Assembly: GCF_025118155.1 (NCBI RefSeq)
Contig: NW_026251409.1
Coordinates: 1-57,500 of the forward strand
Direction: 5' to 3'
Source of the DNA: Cokeromyces recurvatus
Lineage: Eukaryota; Mucoromycota; Mucoromycetes; Mucorales; Mucoraceae
Length of the DNA: 57,500 nt
Shown: in pieces, positions 1 to 12,304 of the stretch
Layout of the letters: every line of letters starts with the position of its first letter
How positions within the stretch are numbered: position 1 is the first letter of the stretch
Notes under the pieces: generated by a model
Database searches by the model: none
What the model saw: the letters and a program-made list of their open reading frames with translations, nothing else
Told to the model about the DNA's origin: nothing
Translations under genes and position numbers: made by a program

Positions 1-724
1 AAATAGTATCAATGAAGGGATTTCAGTATATTGCTATACTTCTTTATATGATCTATAAAATTAAAATGACACTGTTGTACACTTCATATAGGCACTTGTA
101 TTAAATATGATATTTGGCTGTGGCCCTAAACATTTTTATAACACTTCCCTGAGCTCGAATGGTTTTATATAAATACCTATTATAAGGAAACTATTACTTG
201 CTTTCATTGACTTCACTCATTCTTTTTATTTTATTCTGACATTATCGTTATATAAATATCACATTTTCTTTTTCTTTCCTCATTCAAATCATGAAAAAAT
301 CAATTGATGAATAATAAATTGATTTATAGAAATAATATTCTATATGTTTTCATTGAATGAACATCTCGTCTAGCTTTTCATGAATAGAGCATTAATTCAA
401 ACTATTTTTTTTTCTTCTTCAATGAATTTAATTATAAAAAATAAAAACAAAATCTACATGGTTGATTATTGAATCATCCATTAGTCAAACTTTTATTCAA
501 CCATCAATTTTACTTGGTTCTTCAAGAATAGACTAAAACAGTTACTGGATAGTGATATAGTTAAATGTGGTTACTGAAATAATAGTAGATAGAAAAAAAA
601 AATGCCATAGTTAAATTACCATTAAATGTAATGGTATGACTGCTTTTAAATTCATAAGACGACGCGCAAGCGTTTTGTTTATTTTGCTTTTTTTTTTCCT
701 GCTTTAATAAAAATAAGAATAAAA
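1..724. other. AT-rich upstream region of UMP1
   Basis: No coding exon is supported here. The stretch is AT-rich with short homopolymers. It should hold the promoter and 5' leader of the UMP1 gene that follows. An alternative first-exon ATG near 630, followed by a GTATGA donor-like string, lies inside it. Confidence 0.4.
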
Positions 725-1438
725 ATGGTATACTAAGGGATTCAATGAACATGAGTGCACACAATTAATATAATTAATCTGTTTTTTTTTTCATCCAATA
801 GGCTCTTCGTATTGCTCCCGAATCACATCCTGAAAAGGTTATGAGTACCCTAAACACGACTCATTCAGAATATGGTGGTCATGATGCATTACGTTATGGT
901 ACTCGTTCCATTAAAGCTGAAGTTTTATCCGGTCATCCTCTCGAAAACAGATTGAATCAAGTAAGAATTAAATATTACTATTTCTTTATATATATACATA
1001 TACACATTAACCAACTTATTAATAGTGGGAAGAGACACAATGGGAATTAAAGTTAAATTTGGCACGTCAAGCTTATGGTATGCATGCACCAATCAAAATG
1101 ATGATGGAAAAAAGCATTGTTGAAAAGGTAAAATAAATAAATAAATTAATAAAAAAACTATACACTTTTAAAATTACTAATAAAATTTTATATATTTATT
1201 AAATTAAAGCGTCAACGTATGCCTGTTATTCCCTCTTCAAACCTACATTTAGATATTTTAATGGGTAAAGACGAAACAATTGATTATGAAGATTTCCTTA
1301 ATGGTAAGCTATCAGTAAACATACAAGCCGTTTTTTTTCTTTAATCTTTATATTTTCATTTTATTAGATCCTGCCATGTCAACCGACTCGATCGACATTC
1401 ATACAGCTATGGAACATAAACTTAATTTGAAAGTGTAA
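725..1438 (+). CDS. UMP1: Proteasome maturation factor Ump1/POMP
   Basis: Ump1 is the short-lived chaperone trapped in the half-proteasome; it coordinates beta-ring assembly and is the first substrate of the finished 20S core. Exons visible are 802-960, 1026-1127, 1210-1303 and 1368-1438, all joined by GT-AG introns with matching phase. Family landmarks are SGHPLENRLNQWEETQW in the middle, LARQAYGMHAPIK after it and a conserved C-terminal HLDILMGKDETIDYEDF block. The exon at 802 begins in frame with ALRIAPESHPEK, which resembles the start of basidiomycete Ump1, so an upstream exon is needed. The best candidate is ATG at 725 followed directly by a GT donor, a start-codon-only exon. The fallback start is ATG 841. 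Total is about 148 aa, normal for the family. It converges on the carboxylase gene with 89 bp between stop codons. Confidence 0.88.
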
Positions 1439-1527
1439 AAACACAATTATTATTTTTTTTTTTCAAGACAAGAATAAAAATTGATTTAATGTGAAAAAGA
1501 AAAAAGTATATGAATAATTTGGATTAT

Positions 1528-2933
1528 TTATTTTTCATCAATAGAACACAAAAGTACTCTAGCATCAACTAGCTGGTTTTCTTTTACTCTCATTGTAACA
1601 ACACCATTATGACGACTAAGGATTTTAACTTCCGTTTTCATTGATTCAATAGATAAAAGAGGGCTGTTCTTTTTAACAATGGTTCCTGTAGGAGCAATAA
1701 TTTTAAGAATACGACATGGCATAGAAGATGTATAAGGCATAGCTAAGGAAGAATTATATGAATTAGAAAATGTATAATGTTCATAATTCCTTTATTTACT
1801 TCGATCATCTTCGGATATAGTAATTTTGCTTTTATGACGATCCACCTTAGCCAATTCAACTTGATATCCACGAATAAAATCGTGAACAAAAATAATTTTT
1901 TCGTTTACATCTTTTATATCTTCAGCAATATAAAAATAGTGTTGAGAGCCATCTAATATCCATGTATTCGTAAAAATGTGTATTGCAATGATTATTATTT
2001 AATTTTTACCTATAGTACAACGTAAAAGACCTTTACCGCCGATGATACCTTTTGGACTGGTCACCTCCTTTTGTAATTCAGTTTCAAAAAGAGTGATTGA
2101 GATGGGTAATTCACTTGCATCTTCTTCTTGTCGAATTGCTTGTTTGCCAAGTACTTGAGCTTTAAATAAATGGTGTTTTCTATGCTCAGGATCGCCTAAA
2201 TAATCGTATTGAACCTGAACCTCCTCACGTTTGTTATCATACCCAATAGCAAAGTTAAGACGCTGATAACGCCATTGAACATTTCGCCAACCAGGTTGAA
2301 TGTTTCTAAGATATATCTGCCTATTACGACGTAAGATCCAATCGAACAAAAAGGCAGCTAGGATACTATTTTTTACGTCATCAGGATACGTGGAAGTGGG
2401 GAACAAACTATCTTTTTCCAATGTAATAAAATTGGTATCAAATAGACCTGATTGAAAGCGTGGGTTGTTCATGATAGCTAGGAGGAACTTTTGATTTGTA
2501 GTTATACCTACGATGACAGTATGAGCTAATACCATTGTCATGCGGCGGATGGCTTCTTGGCGTGTATGTGCATGAACAATGATTTTAGCTATCATGGAAT
2601 CATAAAAGATAGAAATTTCCGAACCATCTTCTATACCTGTATCAAAACGAACGCCTTTCAAGGACTGCAAACTAGTTGCTGGAGTCCATTTATGGATGAT
2701 GCCTGTACGTGGAGCAAAGTCATGATCAGGATCTTCTGCACAAAGTCTAACTTCAATAGCGTGTCCTTGAAACTGTATATTATCCAGAATACCAAGTTCT
2801 TTTAAATTAGCGCCCTGAGCAACAAGGAATTGTAATTCAACTAAATCGAGTCCAGAAATGGCTTCTGTAATCGGATGTTCTACTTGAAGACGAGTATTCA
2901 ATTCTAAAAAATAGAATTTTTTTGATTTCTCAT

Positions 2934-2995
<62 letters not shown>

Positions 2996-4292
2996 ACGTA
3001 TAATCAATTCAGCTAGAAAATAATGATTTTTTTTTTTTTTTTTTTGACTCTACCACAATAAATTCAACTGTACCGGCACCAACATAAGCTAGTTTACGGC
3101 CTAATTCAATAGCTGCATTTGTCATAGCTTTACGAAGGCTTTCATCAAGTGCAGGTGAAGGTGTTTCCTAAAAAATGTACACAATGTAACATATAAGTTT
3201 AATTTAAAAATAAAATAAGACAGAGTATACCTCGACTACTTTTTGATATCTTCTTTGTATGGAACAATCACGTTCATTAATGTGATAAACATGACCATAC
3301 TTATCTCCAAAGATTTGAATCTTAATTTTGTATATGTATTTATAAAGCACTATAAATAAAATATAAATAATTTTACTTCTTTATTATAACATACCTCTAC
3401 ATGTCGAACACTTTCAAAATACTTTTCAATCAAGAGTTTATCAGATCCAAAAGCGCGAAGTGATTCACCTTGAGCTGCCTCAATTTCTTCTTTCAACCTT
3501 TTTTAAAATTAAGATAATGTATAAAATAAACCGACTCAACTTTATGTATAAAGTATGTCTTACTTGCTAGTTTCATAAACAGTTCGCATACCTTTCCCAC
3601 CACCTCCAGCAGAAGCCTTTAAAAGAATAGGAAATTCTTCAAAAAAAAAAAAAAAGAAAGAGTTTGAGTTCATAAATAAATAAATAAATATATAAGCATA
3701 GCTCCCTTTTGTATTTTATTATTATTACCCATTCTTTTAGCTTCTCGTTCTAATCGATCAATGGATTGATCTTCTCCATTATATCCTGGGATCAATGGAA
3801 TAGAAGAAATATTTTGTTTAATAAAAGCCTTTGCAGCCATTTTATCACCAATAGTACGGATATTATCTGGATTAGGTCCAATGAAATGAATTCCTGCTTG
3901 AATCACTTGATCTGCAAAATCTGCATTCTCAGAAAGAAAGCCATAGCCTGGATGTAAAGCATTTGCTCCTGATCTTTTAGCAATAGCAATTAATTTATTT
4001 CCATTCAGGTACGACTCAGATGCAATTGAAGGGCCGATATAGTAGGCTTCATCTGCCATTTTAACGAATAGAGCATTCTCATCACTTTTTTTTTTTAAAA
4101 AAAAAAAGAAAAGAAAAGAAAAGACAATACACATATACACATAGATTAGAAAGGGGAAAGAGGAGCTTATACATATTATTACCTGTCAGAATAAACTGCA
4201 ACAGTTAAAATGCCTAATCGTTTACAAGTACGAATGATTCTACAAGCAATTTCACCGCGATTAGCAATAAGTACTTTATGTATAGCAGTCAT
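1528..4292 (-). CDS. Biotin-dependent acyl-CoA carboxylase alpha chain
   Basis: The protein carries a biotin carboxylase domain and a C-terminal biotin carrier domain, as in methylcrotonoyl-, propionyl- and acetyl-CoA carboxylase alpha subunits. These carboxylate biotin with ATP and bicarbonate, usually in mitochondria. Nine exons give about 700-720 aa. ATG 4292 opens on [20 protein letters not shown]. Later landmarks are [10 protein letters not shown], the ATP-grasp glycine loop [26 protein letters not shown] (the family usually has M where this has L) and RLCAEDP. The carrier domain in the last exon (1528-1742) has ESMKTE around the biotinylated lysine rather than the common AMKM. No beta (carboxyltransferase) subunit is nearby. 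The MCC/PCC/other subtype cannot be settled by eye. One intron (about 2.94-3.05 kb) holds a T44-A15 tract. Confidence 0.9.
2936..2994. repeat. T44-A15 tract in a carboxylase intron
   Basis: An uninterrupted run of 44 T is followed directly by 15 A, so the sequence can fold back on itself. On the coding (minus) strand it reads as a T-run followed by a long A-run inside the intron just upstream of the FLELNTRLQ exon. It is the longest of about a dozen T(n)A(n) tracts in the window. Confidence 0.9.
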
Positions 4293-4487
4293 TTATAAAA
4301 AGTTTTTATATTAAAACAAGAAACAAAAAACACATGAAAATAAAAATAAAAAGAGAGAAAAAGAGTAGTTGCATATGATTTATAAAGTGTAAATCACACG
4401 CTAACTTTGGGTTTCCTTTTTTAGGTATTTATGAATGACAATGGATTTTATTCATTTTTATCCTATATTTATATACATACAAAAATC

Positions 4488-5924
4488 TTACTCATCAAAC
4501 TAGAATAACGGACATGTTAGAAAAAGGAAATATGTAAAATTATATATAATACTTTTTACCTTCTTTGCAATCATGCCTTCTGGTGGCTTAATTTCAGTCT
4601 TTTTACTTCCAACTTCTGCCCAATTAGTTGAAAGACAAGTACCATTGCTTTCAATGAAACTTTTCATCATGGCTCTTTTAGTATCAGGGTCTGCATCTCT
4701 ATATATTTGTTGGAATAAAGCATTTAAGGCTTGTTCCCCTTCTGGTTTCTCATCTTCAATTTCTCGAGTTAATTTATTCCAGTCCTTTGTTTTACTAGAT
4801 GATGCTGTGGCAGTATTCACTATTATATTTAAACTCTAAAATTAATATTATATATATAATATAAATATATACATGTACATGCCAATTTTATAACTTACTT
4901 TTGAAGCCTTGATCATCTTCACTTTCTAATGCACCCCACATAATACCTGGCATTTCTTTCTTTAATTTGATTTCAATCTTTGTTGAGAGAATTTGGTAAG
5001 TTGATTCTTTAGGTAAAATTTTATGTGCTAATGGTTCAAGTTCAAGTGAATAATGGGATCCATTTGTCAATTTAACAGTTAAAGACAGCTTTTATGTTAT
5101 GAGTATTAAATAACGATATAACTCTAATATATAGTATTAAACTTACAGAGTTTTCAAAAAAGTCAAGTGTAACATCCTCTGGTTTGACTTTTTTAATAAA
5201 CACTTCGATTGTAATAAAATTATCATTTTGAAACCATTCATGTCTAGATGTATTATTTTTTAAAGATTAATTAAGGTTATAATCAATTTACAACTTGTCT
5301 ATTTTACCTTGCAGCTGCTTTTGCAGAGGCAACAGGTGCTGGTGTATTAATTTCAGTTTTAATTTCTTCTTCAACTTTTTTTGGCAATTTTTCAGTATTT
5401 TTTCTCAACCAAGTTACTAATGTTTTTTCATTTGGATTTAATTCTTTGGACTGTTCAAGATGCTTCTGCGCTTCATGAAAGCGACCCAAACGATGCAAAG
5501 TAATACTATATTGAGAACATGATTGAGTGGATAAGTATATATATATATATATTAGTATAATATATCATTTCAAAACTACCCAGTTTGTAAATGCGCTCTA
5601 GCTAATAAACTACGAGAACCTTGCTTCAATAATTTTAAAGCTTTTTCAGCATCTTGAAGGGCACACTCTAAATGATTCATTTTTTGATGAACTTGACAAC
5701 TATATAATAAAAAGTATGTAAGAAAAAAAAAAGGGAAGAAGGATAGAAGAGAAGGGTTAATCTATAGTTTACCGCTTCAAGAGGAATTCTGCATTTTCTG
5801 GTTCTAAGTTAACTAATTCTGTAAAAAGGTTCAAGGCTTCATCATAATCATCGTCAAAAAATGCATCATTGGCTTTAGCATATAAGTCAGCAGACTTTTT
5901 TGTTGAATCAGATAGGCTTAGCAT
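4488..5924 (-). CDS. SGT1: SGT1 co-chaperone (TPR-CS-SGS)
   Basis: SGT1 is an adaptor between HSP90 and Skp1/SCF or kinetochore clients. ATG 5924 opens an N-terminal TPR region (AKANDAFFDDDYDEALNLF, then two further helical repeats including LGRFHEAQKHLEQSKELNP). A Lys/Glu/Ala-rich linker leads to a CS (p23-like) domain starting at HEWFQNDNFITIEVFIKKV. The C-terminal SGS domain contains DWNKLTREIEDEKPEG and STNWAEVG, and ends in PPEGMIAKKFDE. The last four codons lie in a tiny terminal exon (4488-4499) after an intron. Domain order and size (about 370 aa) are normal. It sits head-to-tail with the carboxylase, 195 bp apart. The start is preceded by a T-rich tract and no in-frame alternative is better. 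Confidence 0.93.
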
Positions 5925-7487
5925 GATGTTATTTAAAATGGAAAAGGGAAGAAGGTTAAAGAAGAAAAAAAAAAAAAAATCTTGCGTTTTAATGCAGTTT
6001 TAATGATTGTTGGAATTTTTTGGCCAATAGAAAATCAATTTGATTATTGCTATGTCTTCTTTTATGATTGGCATTGGAAATTTGTAATTCTAGCTACTAA
6101 ATTTCCCAGCACTTTGCCATTAGTAGTGTTATCCAAATGAAAATAGACCAAAAAGTGTATACGCTTAGCATGCAAAGATTTCAGAAAGTGTTTCAATAAA
6201 GAGAGGTGTCAGTCTATCCTATAATTTATAGAAAGTGTGATAAACTATTCGCGTAGAAGTATAAGGAATCAAATAGTGATTAATAAGAAAACAATAATGA
6301 TTCAGTTTAATGTTGATTTCACTGCAATGAAAATATCTAAACTTCTATCGTAGAAAATACCCTCTGTGAAAGAAGTGTGATCATTATGACGGTCACTGGT
6401 AAATAGGACTGAATGTTTATAACTATTAAAAAAAAAGGCAAATAGTATATTGCACATATTCTTGTAAGTACTTACGTCCTATTGTCATTCTATACAGTAA
6501 ATTCTACAATTGTTAATATAATAACAATGCTTCTCATTTGTTAATTTCAAAACTTCTGTACTGTCTGATAAACATTCGCGGTAGATAGTTCTTTTTCATA
6601 ATGTTTTCTTTTACTTTTGCTTTATGAGAAACTGTGCAAATGCACTTTATCATCAATGCTTGAAATTCATTTATATCTACTGCAACTACACTCATTTGGT
6701 ATCACTGACTTGATCTTTCTCCTATATAACATCACCAAAAAATAATGAGAGAAACCGAGTACACGAACAAAAATTCAGTAATCTGTTAATGAATAGATTT
6801 TCACCCTTTAGCGCTAGAACTAAGTTGTGCATTTCAGTCATAGAATCATTTAATGTTCTTATCCGTATTCTTTTCTCACCGAGTCTTTTATTCTTTGGAA
6901 ACTTCATGTTCATTTCTTTTTCTTTCCTCTAAATATTGATGTACTTTTTTTTTTTTTGAATTATGATGAACTATCAATAATTTCATCACTTGGTCTTTAT
7001 TTTCCCGATAATCTTAGAAATTAGATAACATTATTTTGAAGCAAGATATATAATAAATAAGGGATATACTATTGCTGGTTAGCCGTGTTAGATGTATATG
7101 CCTCTGCTTCTTTAGTTTTAATTCGTTTCGTAACCTTTAACTTATCAATATATTGATACTTTTTTCTTATCCACTTGCTTCTTCTTCTTAACAACCAAGA
7201 AATTAATTTTAAAATTGTCCGCTTATATAATATTAGTAAATAGAGTTTTATTTGCCCTTAAGTCTTTTATGCTGGATAAATTATTCTAGTTATATTCTTC
7301 TACCTTGTATAAATTTATTACTTGGAAAAAAAAAACCCCTAAAATTTTTCAAAGGCAAATGCATTATTGAATGATTCCAATCTAAGGTTAACATTGCTGG
7401 CATTATCATTTCTTCTTTTATATATAATACAATGCCTTTAGATAACGTAGAAAGACTTTGAGTATTAATATATTGTATTCCCTCCCC

Positions 7488-7492
<5 letters not shown>

Positions 7493-7522
<30 letters not shown>
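7493..7522. repeat. (ATT)n microsatellite
   Basis: About nine perfect ATT triplets in tandem, in the intergenic region between SGT1 and SURF4. Confidence 0.9.
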
Positions 7523-7523
<1 letters not shown>

Positions 7524-8325
7524 AGCTCTAGGTGTAAATTGAGTGTATAGTTCTGTATTTCGTCACTATACTCTTTAAATCTTATTTTATTTTTTTTAGC
7601 AATTGTAGACCTGTTTCAGGAAATATGTAAAATAGGCTTTTATCATAGTCATAAGAAATTTACTGTATAGATCAGACACTTTTGCTATCAAGCATTTTGA
7701 GGCTTGTTCGTTCATGTTATAGTTTAATACATGGTATGACAACGAATTTTATAAAAGTCCATATATAAATCTGCTACTATCACTTTAACACACACACACA
7801 TAAATATAAATATATGATATAAGGAGAAACCTATTATGCTCAGATATATGATAAGAAATAGTTACTTTATATTTTACTGGAAGAGGAGAATACGCGATTT
7901 CGAAGAGAGCTCTGTATTTAGAAGTTTGTTTTTTTTTGTTTTTGTTTTTGTTTTACAAAGTTTGTTTAGCTTTACTTGAAGTCAGTACAGATAAAAATAG
8001 TACAACTGAGAATGTAAATAAGATATGATAGTAATTCTCTCCTTTGAAGCAAAATAATAGGAAAGAAAAAGTAATCGTCAAAATACAATTACTGCATAAT
8101 ACAAGCCTTAGCCGTGATGAATATGGGAGGTTTCCTTTTCTTTTTTCTTTTTTTTTTTAGTTGTTTAAGTCACTTATTTGTATTGTTTGCTTTTTGCATC
8201 TAATGCATTCTTTTTCCATAACAACTTTTTATACGTAATTATAGGCATTATTTTGATAAATTAAATCTTCCATTCTAACATAAAGAAATAAAAATTATCT
8301 TTATGCACCTAATAAAACAGGAGAA

Positions 8326-8357
8326 ATGTGTGTGTGTGTGCGTGTGTGTGTGTGTGG
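8326..8357. repeat. (TG)n microsatellite
   Basis: A TG dinucleotide repeat with one C interruption, about 110 bp upstream of the SURF4 start codon. Confidence 0.9.
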
Positions 8358-8463
8358 CGATGATCTTTCATTTACTCCTTAAATAGCAAAAATAAAAATA
8401 TTCATGTTGTCTTTTTTTTTCTTTTCTTTTTTTTTTATTCTTCTATCTCATTGAATAAATAGA

Positions 8464-9399
8464 ATGAGCTTTGAACAAACAATTAAACAAGTAAGCTCTC
8501 AAATAGAAGATGTATTGGATATATTAGGACAGCCAATAAAGCCTTATTTACCTGCTTTAAGTCGATTCTTGGTTGTTGTAACATTTTATGAAGATGCTAT
8601 TCGTATGATAGTCCAATGGACGGATCAAAGACAATACTTGGAATATCATCGAAACTTTCCTCCAGTTATATCCCATCTTTTCTTGCTGTTCAATATTATT
8701 TCTATGTCGACTTTCTCCTCTACTTTAATTGCTAAGCGTCATATCAATTTATCTGTTTCTGTACTTATCAGTGTTATTGTGTTTCAAGCCTTAGGTTATG
8801 GACTTATGTTTGATATGGTAAGTTATCTTGGGTAGGAGAATATTTCGTTATAAAATATATATACATATTTATATGGATATGTATATATCTTTACATTCTA
8901 AATTTAGGTATTCTTTTTACGCAATTTATCAATTATTGGTGGCCTTTTATTATGTCTTTCAGAATCGCTATTACGTAGCAAAAAGCAATCTAATCAAAAA
9001 TCACTATTTGCATCTCTACCTACTATGGCCTCTGATACCGGACGGCATCCTTATTTTCAACTAGCAGGACGTATCCTTTTGGTTTTATTGTTTTTAGGCT
9101 TTGTCTTTCAGGGGGAATGGAATCTTTTGCGAGCTTTAGTGTCTTTAATTGGATTTGCTGCCTGTGTCATGGTTGCAGTCGGTTTTAGAGCCAAATGGTC
9201 TGCTTCTCTTCTAGTAACATTCCTCTGTATTATGAATGTATTTGTGAATAATTGGTGGGCTATCTATCAATCAGATTATAATCGAGATGTAGTCAAGTAT
9301 AACTTTTTTCAATGTCTTAGTATTATGGGTGGACTTTTATTATTAATCTCCATTGGCCCAGGACATTTAAGTTATGATGAGAAAAAGAAGGAATATTAA
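8464..9399 (+). CDS. ERV29: SURF4/Erv29 cargo receptor
   Basis: This is an ER-Golgi cargo receptor of the SURF4/Erv29 family, which loads soluble secretory proteins into COPII vesicles. Two exons, 8464-8817 and 8908-9399, join in phase 0 to give 281 aa, between human SURF4 (269) and yeast Erv29 (310). Landmarks are LPALSRFLVVVTFYEDAIR near the N terminus, several hydrophobic segments, LAGRILLVLLFL in exon 2 and NWWAIYQ followed by RDVVKYNFFQCLS. The C terminus KKKEY is a dilysine-type COPI retrieval signal, as in other family members. ATG 8464 is the first in-frame start after a pyrimidine-rich leader. It converges on the anoctamin gene with 105 bp between stops. Confidence 0.95.
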
Positions 9400-9411
9400 T
9401 ATTAAACCAAC

Positions 9412-9413
<2 letters not shown>

Positions 9414-9450
<37 letters not shown>
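9414..9450. repeat. Poly-A tract between convergent genes
   Basis: A run of about 37 A lies just downstream of the SURF4 stop codon and upstream of the anoctamin stop on the other strand. Confidence 0.9.
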
Positions 9451-9453
<3 letters not shown>

Positions 9454-9504
9454 GCAAATTTATTATTAACCATAGTAATTAAGGGAATAAATGTATACGT
9501 ATAA

Positions 9505-10922
9505 TTATTTTGTTTTAAATGTATTTTGGACAAGTTGAATAGCCTCCATTGTTTCAGCTTGAGGGTTTAAATGCTGACCCCATATTTTAGAATTCAATGG
9601 ATTTGACAGATCAGAATTGTCATCTAACTCAACACTACTACGTTGAATAAAATGCTGATGATTACCTATCATACGTTCCAACCAAACTTTCTTGAGTTTG
9701 TACTCTTCTTTACGAACAAGCCATTCAGCCCAACTTGGAATAAGTTTAAATGCTTGATGTATGCCAAAACGAAATGCAATAAATAAATGTTCAGATAATA
9801 AAATGGCTAATAATGTAAAAACAGGTGTATACGTTGAATGAATATTAGTAGAAGGATGGAAAAGGTATGCAAATGATCCCATTGTAATAGAGGATAACCA
9901 AACTAAGGTTTCCATATTTCTTAACCAAGGACCAATACTTTCAACTCGATGAGGAATAGGACGCCTAATATATGCAATTTTTTTTTAAAATATATATATA
10001 TATATATATATTTATATACAAATATATGCATACATGAATAAAAAATATCTCTTATTACCTAGTGTATTTGCAAATTTTAATTGCATCGCCACGAAGTTCA
10101 ACCCAGTTATTGATGATTGAGCATAATGCAGTTAAAGGCCAAACAGTAGAAAACATACTTACATAGCCAAACTATACAATAGTCTTTATGTTAGGTGAAA
10201 ACAAGTATATTTTATATGCTTCTATTTTACCTGAATCACCATTTCCACATAGTCAGTATAAATGTTGTATTCTTCCATTTCTACTTCTTTGTAGACTTTA
10301 TCCATAAACTTGCTTTCTTCATTGGTGAATGGTGTATTAATAGCAATATCTTTTCGTTGAGTGGAAGATACATTCTTATTATTTGTTTTTGGATTATGAA
10401 TTATTCTGTCCTTAAACTCCTCAACTTTAGGCATCACTTTTTTTAAAGCATAAGGAACAACCATTTCTGTCAAAAACCCTATTAATTGTCCTGTCACAAT
10501 AAAATAGACAAGCTGTGCTCTTAATCGTTGAAAATCTACAGTCTGATGATCATGGCTAATACTAAACTCTACAAGATAAGGTAAAACATAATCTCCAAAT
10601 GGAATATAAATCCAGGCGGTAATAAACTAAGAGAAAGATATATATATACATATTTAATCATACTATCCATGCACATATAATATTGATAAATACCAATGAA
10701 AGATAACCAACTAAGAAGTTTGCAATAAAAATCTTTTGTGTATAGCTATATTCCCAAGAAGTATCTGTTCTATGCATTTCCCAGTCAGTCAATACTTTTA
10801 CCCATTTGCTATAAATTTTAGTCATAGTAGGAATAAAAAGTACATAACCTACAGTAGGTGCATAATGCTATAAGTTTGAGTTGAATATAAAATGAGGTTA
10901 AGCTATCCATAAATTATCTATG

Positions 10923-10958
<36 letters not shown>

Positions 10959-12304
10959 AAAAACTGACGGAAAGGACCGTTATAATATTCATGTAAAAAC
11001 AATTGAAGAATAAATACAAATCCAACTATGATACTTAGTAAGAATGCACCAATAGCTACACCTGGTATGGAAGCTACGCGTCTTCCTAACAATGTCCATG
11101 CTGATATATAAGGTGTGTCCTCACCAGTTACATGATCCTTGACTATTTTTTCTCCCTTATACTCAGTTCTTCGCTTTTCATGTTTTGAGTAATTTCGAAC
11201 CTCCCATTGAATAGCTAGCTCAGATTCACGTCGCTTCCACATCTCGAGAAAAACGATAGACCAAGTTAACATGAAAATCGAGAACCATACTGAAAGTGTA
11301 TTTGAATGAGTAAAATACACCAAGACACCAACTACAGCTGGTACACTAAGCCATAAGAAATAATTTTGAAGGAAAGCAAAATAATATGCAATTTTTTCAC
11401 CAAAATGATTACGAATTTTTAATAAATCAGCATCATTAATAAGCCATTTTGTAGACCAGGACTTTAACCATAACTATTATAATACGTCCATATTAATACT
11501 ATTCCATATAAATAAATATATAAAGTAACAATGACTTACATTATTATATTCATCATTATGTAAAGGCATGATACTTTCAACGTACTTATCAACTATAGGC
11601 GAAATACCTGCACCACCTTCTGATTCAGATTGAGTTAATATCTCATGAACTAAACGAAGTCGTTCAGCTTCCGTCAAATCTTTAAATGTTTTATCTAAAA
11701 TGTCTGGCTCCTTTTCAATATCATCTACTCGAACACCCAATAGGAAATCACGCACTCTATTTTTTTTTTTTTTTTTAAATGAACAAATTATTAGGTAATT
11801 TAATTTTTTTTTTTTTTTTTTTATACTCTATTTAATGTATTACCTTTCTTGTCTATATTCTTTCTTGATAGGACCTGTAGGAGCACTAACAAAAATTAAA
11901 AGAGTTCCTTTTTCTTTACCGGGACGTACTTGGAAACGAAGATTTACTCTTGTTAGTCGTCTAGTAATATCCTTCAATGACTCTGTAACCTGAACTTGTA
12001 GCTCTGCTCGTGTAGTTGGTAAGTTATTCTTTCCTTTATTAAGCTTAGTCGTAGTATCAGTTGGGAAACGAAAAACAATGACATAATCAACTCCAGCATT
12101 AAAAGAAGAAGAAGAAGAAAAAGAAGAAGAAGAAAGCTTTCTTGATGGTATTTGTTGCTGCAAAGCTGACTCTGCTGTTGAAGTTAAGGTCGCATTAGAA
12201 TGAACAATAGGTGTGGCACCTATAGAGCTATCTGTTGCTGGTGGAAAAAGATGAGAAAACTCTTCAGTGGATGGAATAACTGATTTTCGTTTTTCTTGTG
12301 TCAT
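9505..12304 (-). CDS. Anoctamin/TMEM16 (Ist2-like) membrane protein
   Basis: This belongs to the TMEM16 family. Fungal members are calcium-activated lipid scramblases or ER-plasma membrane tethers (Ist2). ATG 12304 opens a Ser-rich cytosolic N-domain of about 150 residues (VDYVIVFRFP), followed by about ten hydrophobic segments. TMEM16 landmarks are KIRNHFGEKIAYYFAFLQNY before TM1, the TM7 region DYVEMVIQFGYVSMFS and the TM8 region NNWVELRGDAIKICKY followed by RPIPHRVESIGPW. Acidic residues in these two segments match the family's calcium-binding positions. The protein is roughly 750-800 aa over eight or more exons, with a C-terminal tail after the last TM. An ATG 36 nt upstream (12340) is in frame but makes an odd hydrophobic leader, so 12304 is preferred. 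One intron (about 10.92-10.96 kb) has a T33 run. Confidence 0.93.

Larger units (their letters stand above)
5925..8463. other. 2.5-kb intergenic region, no gene seen
   Basis: This separates the divergent SGT1 and SURF4 genes and should hold both promoters. I see no reading frame with recognisable protein content and no tRNA. It contains an ATT trinucleotide repeat (about 7493-7522), a TG dinucleotide repeat (8326-8357) and T-rich tracts just before the SURF4 start. Confidence 0.6.

Noticed and set aside
6722..6913. Short minus-strand ORF between SGT1 and SURF4
   Set aside because: No recognisable motif, no partner exons and typical AT-rich composition.
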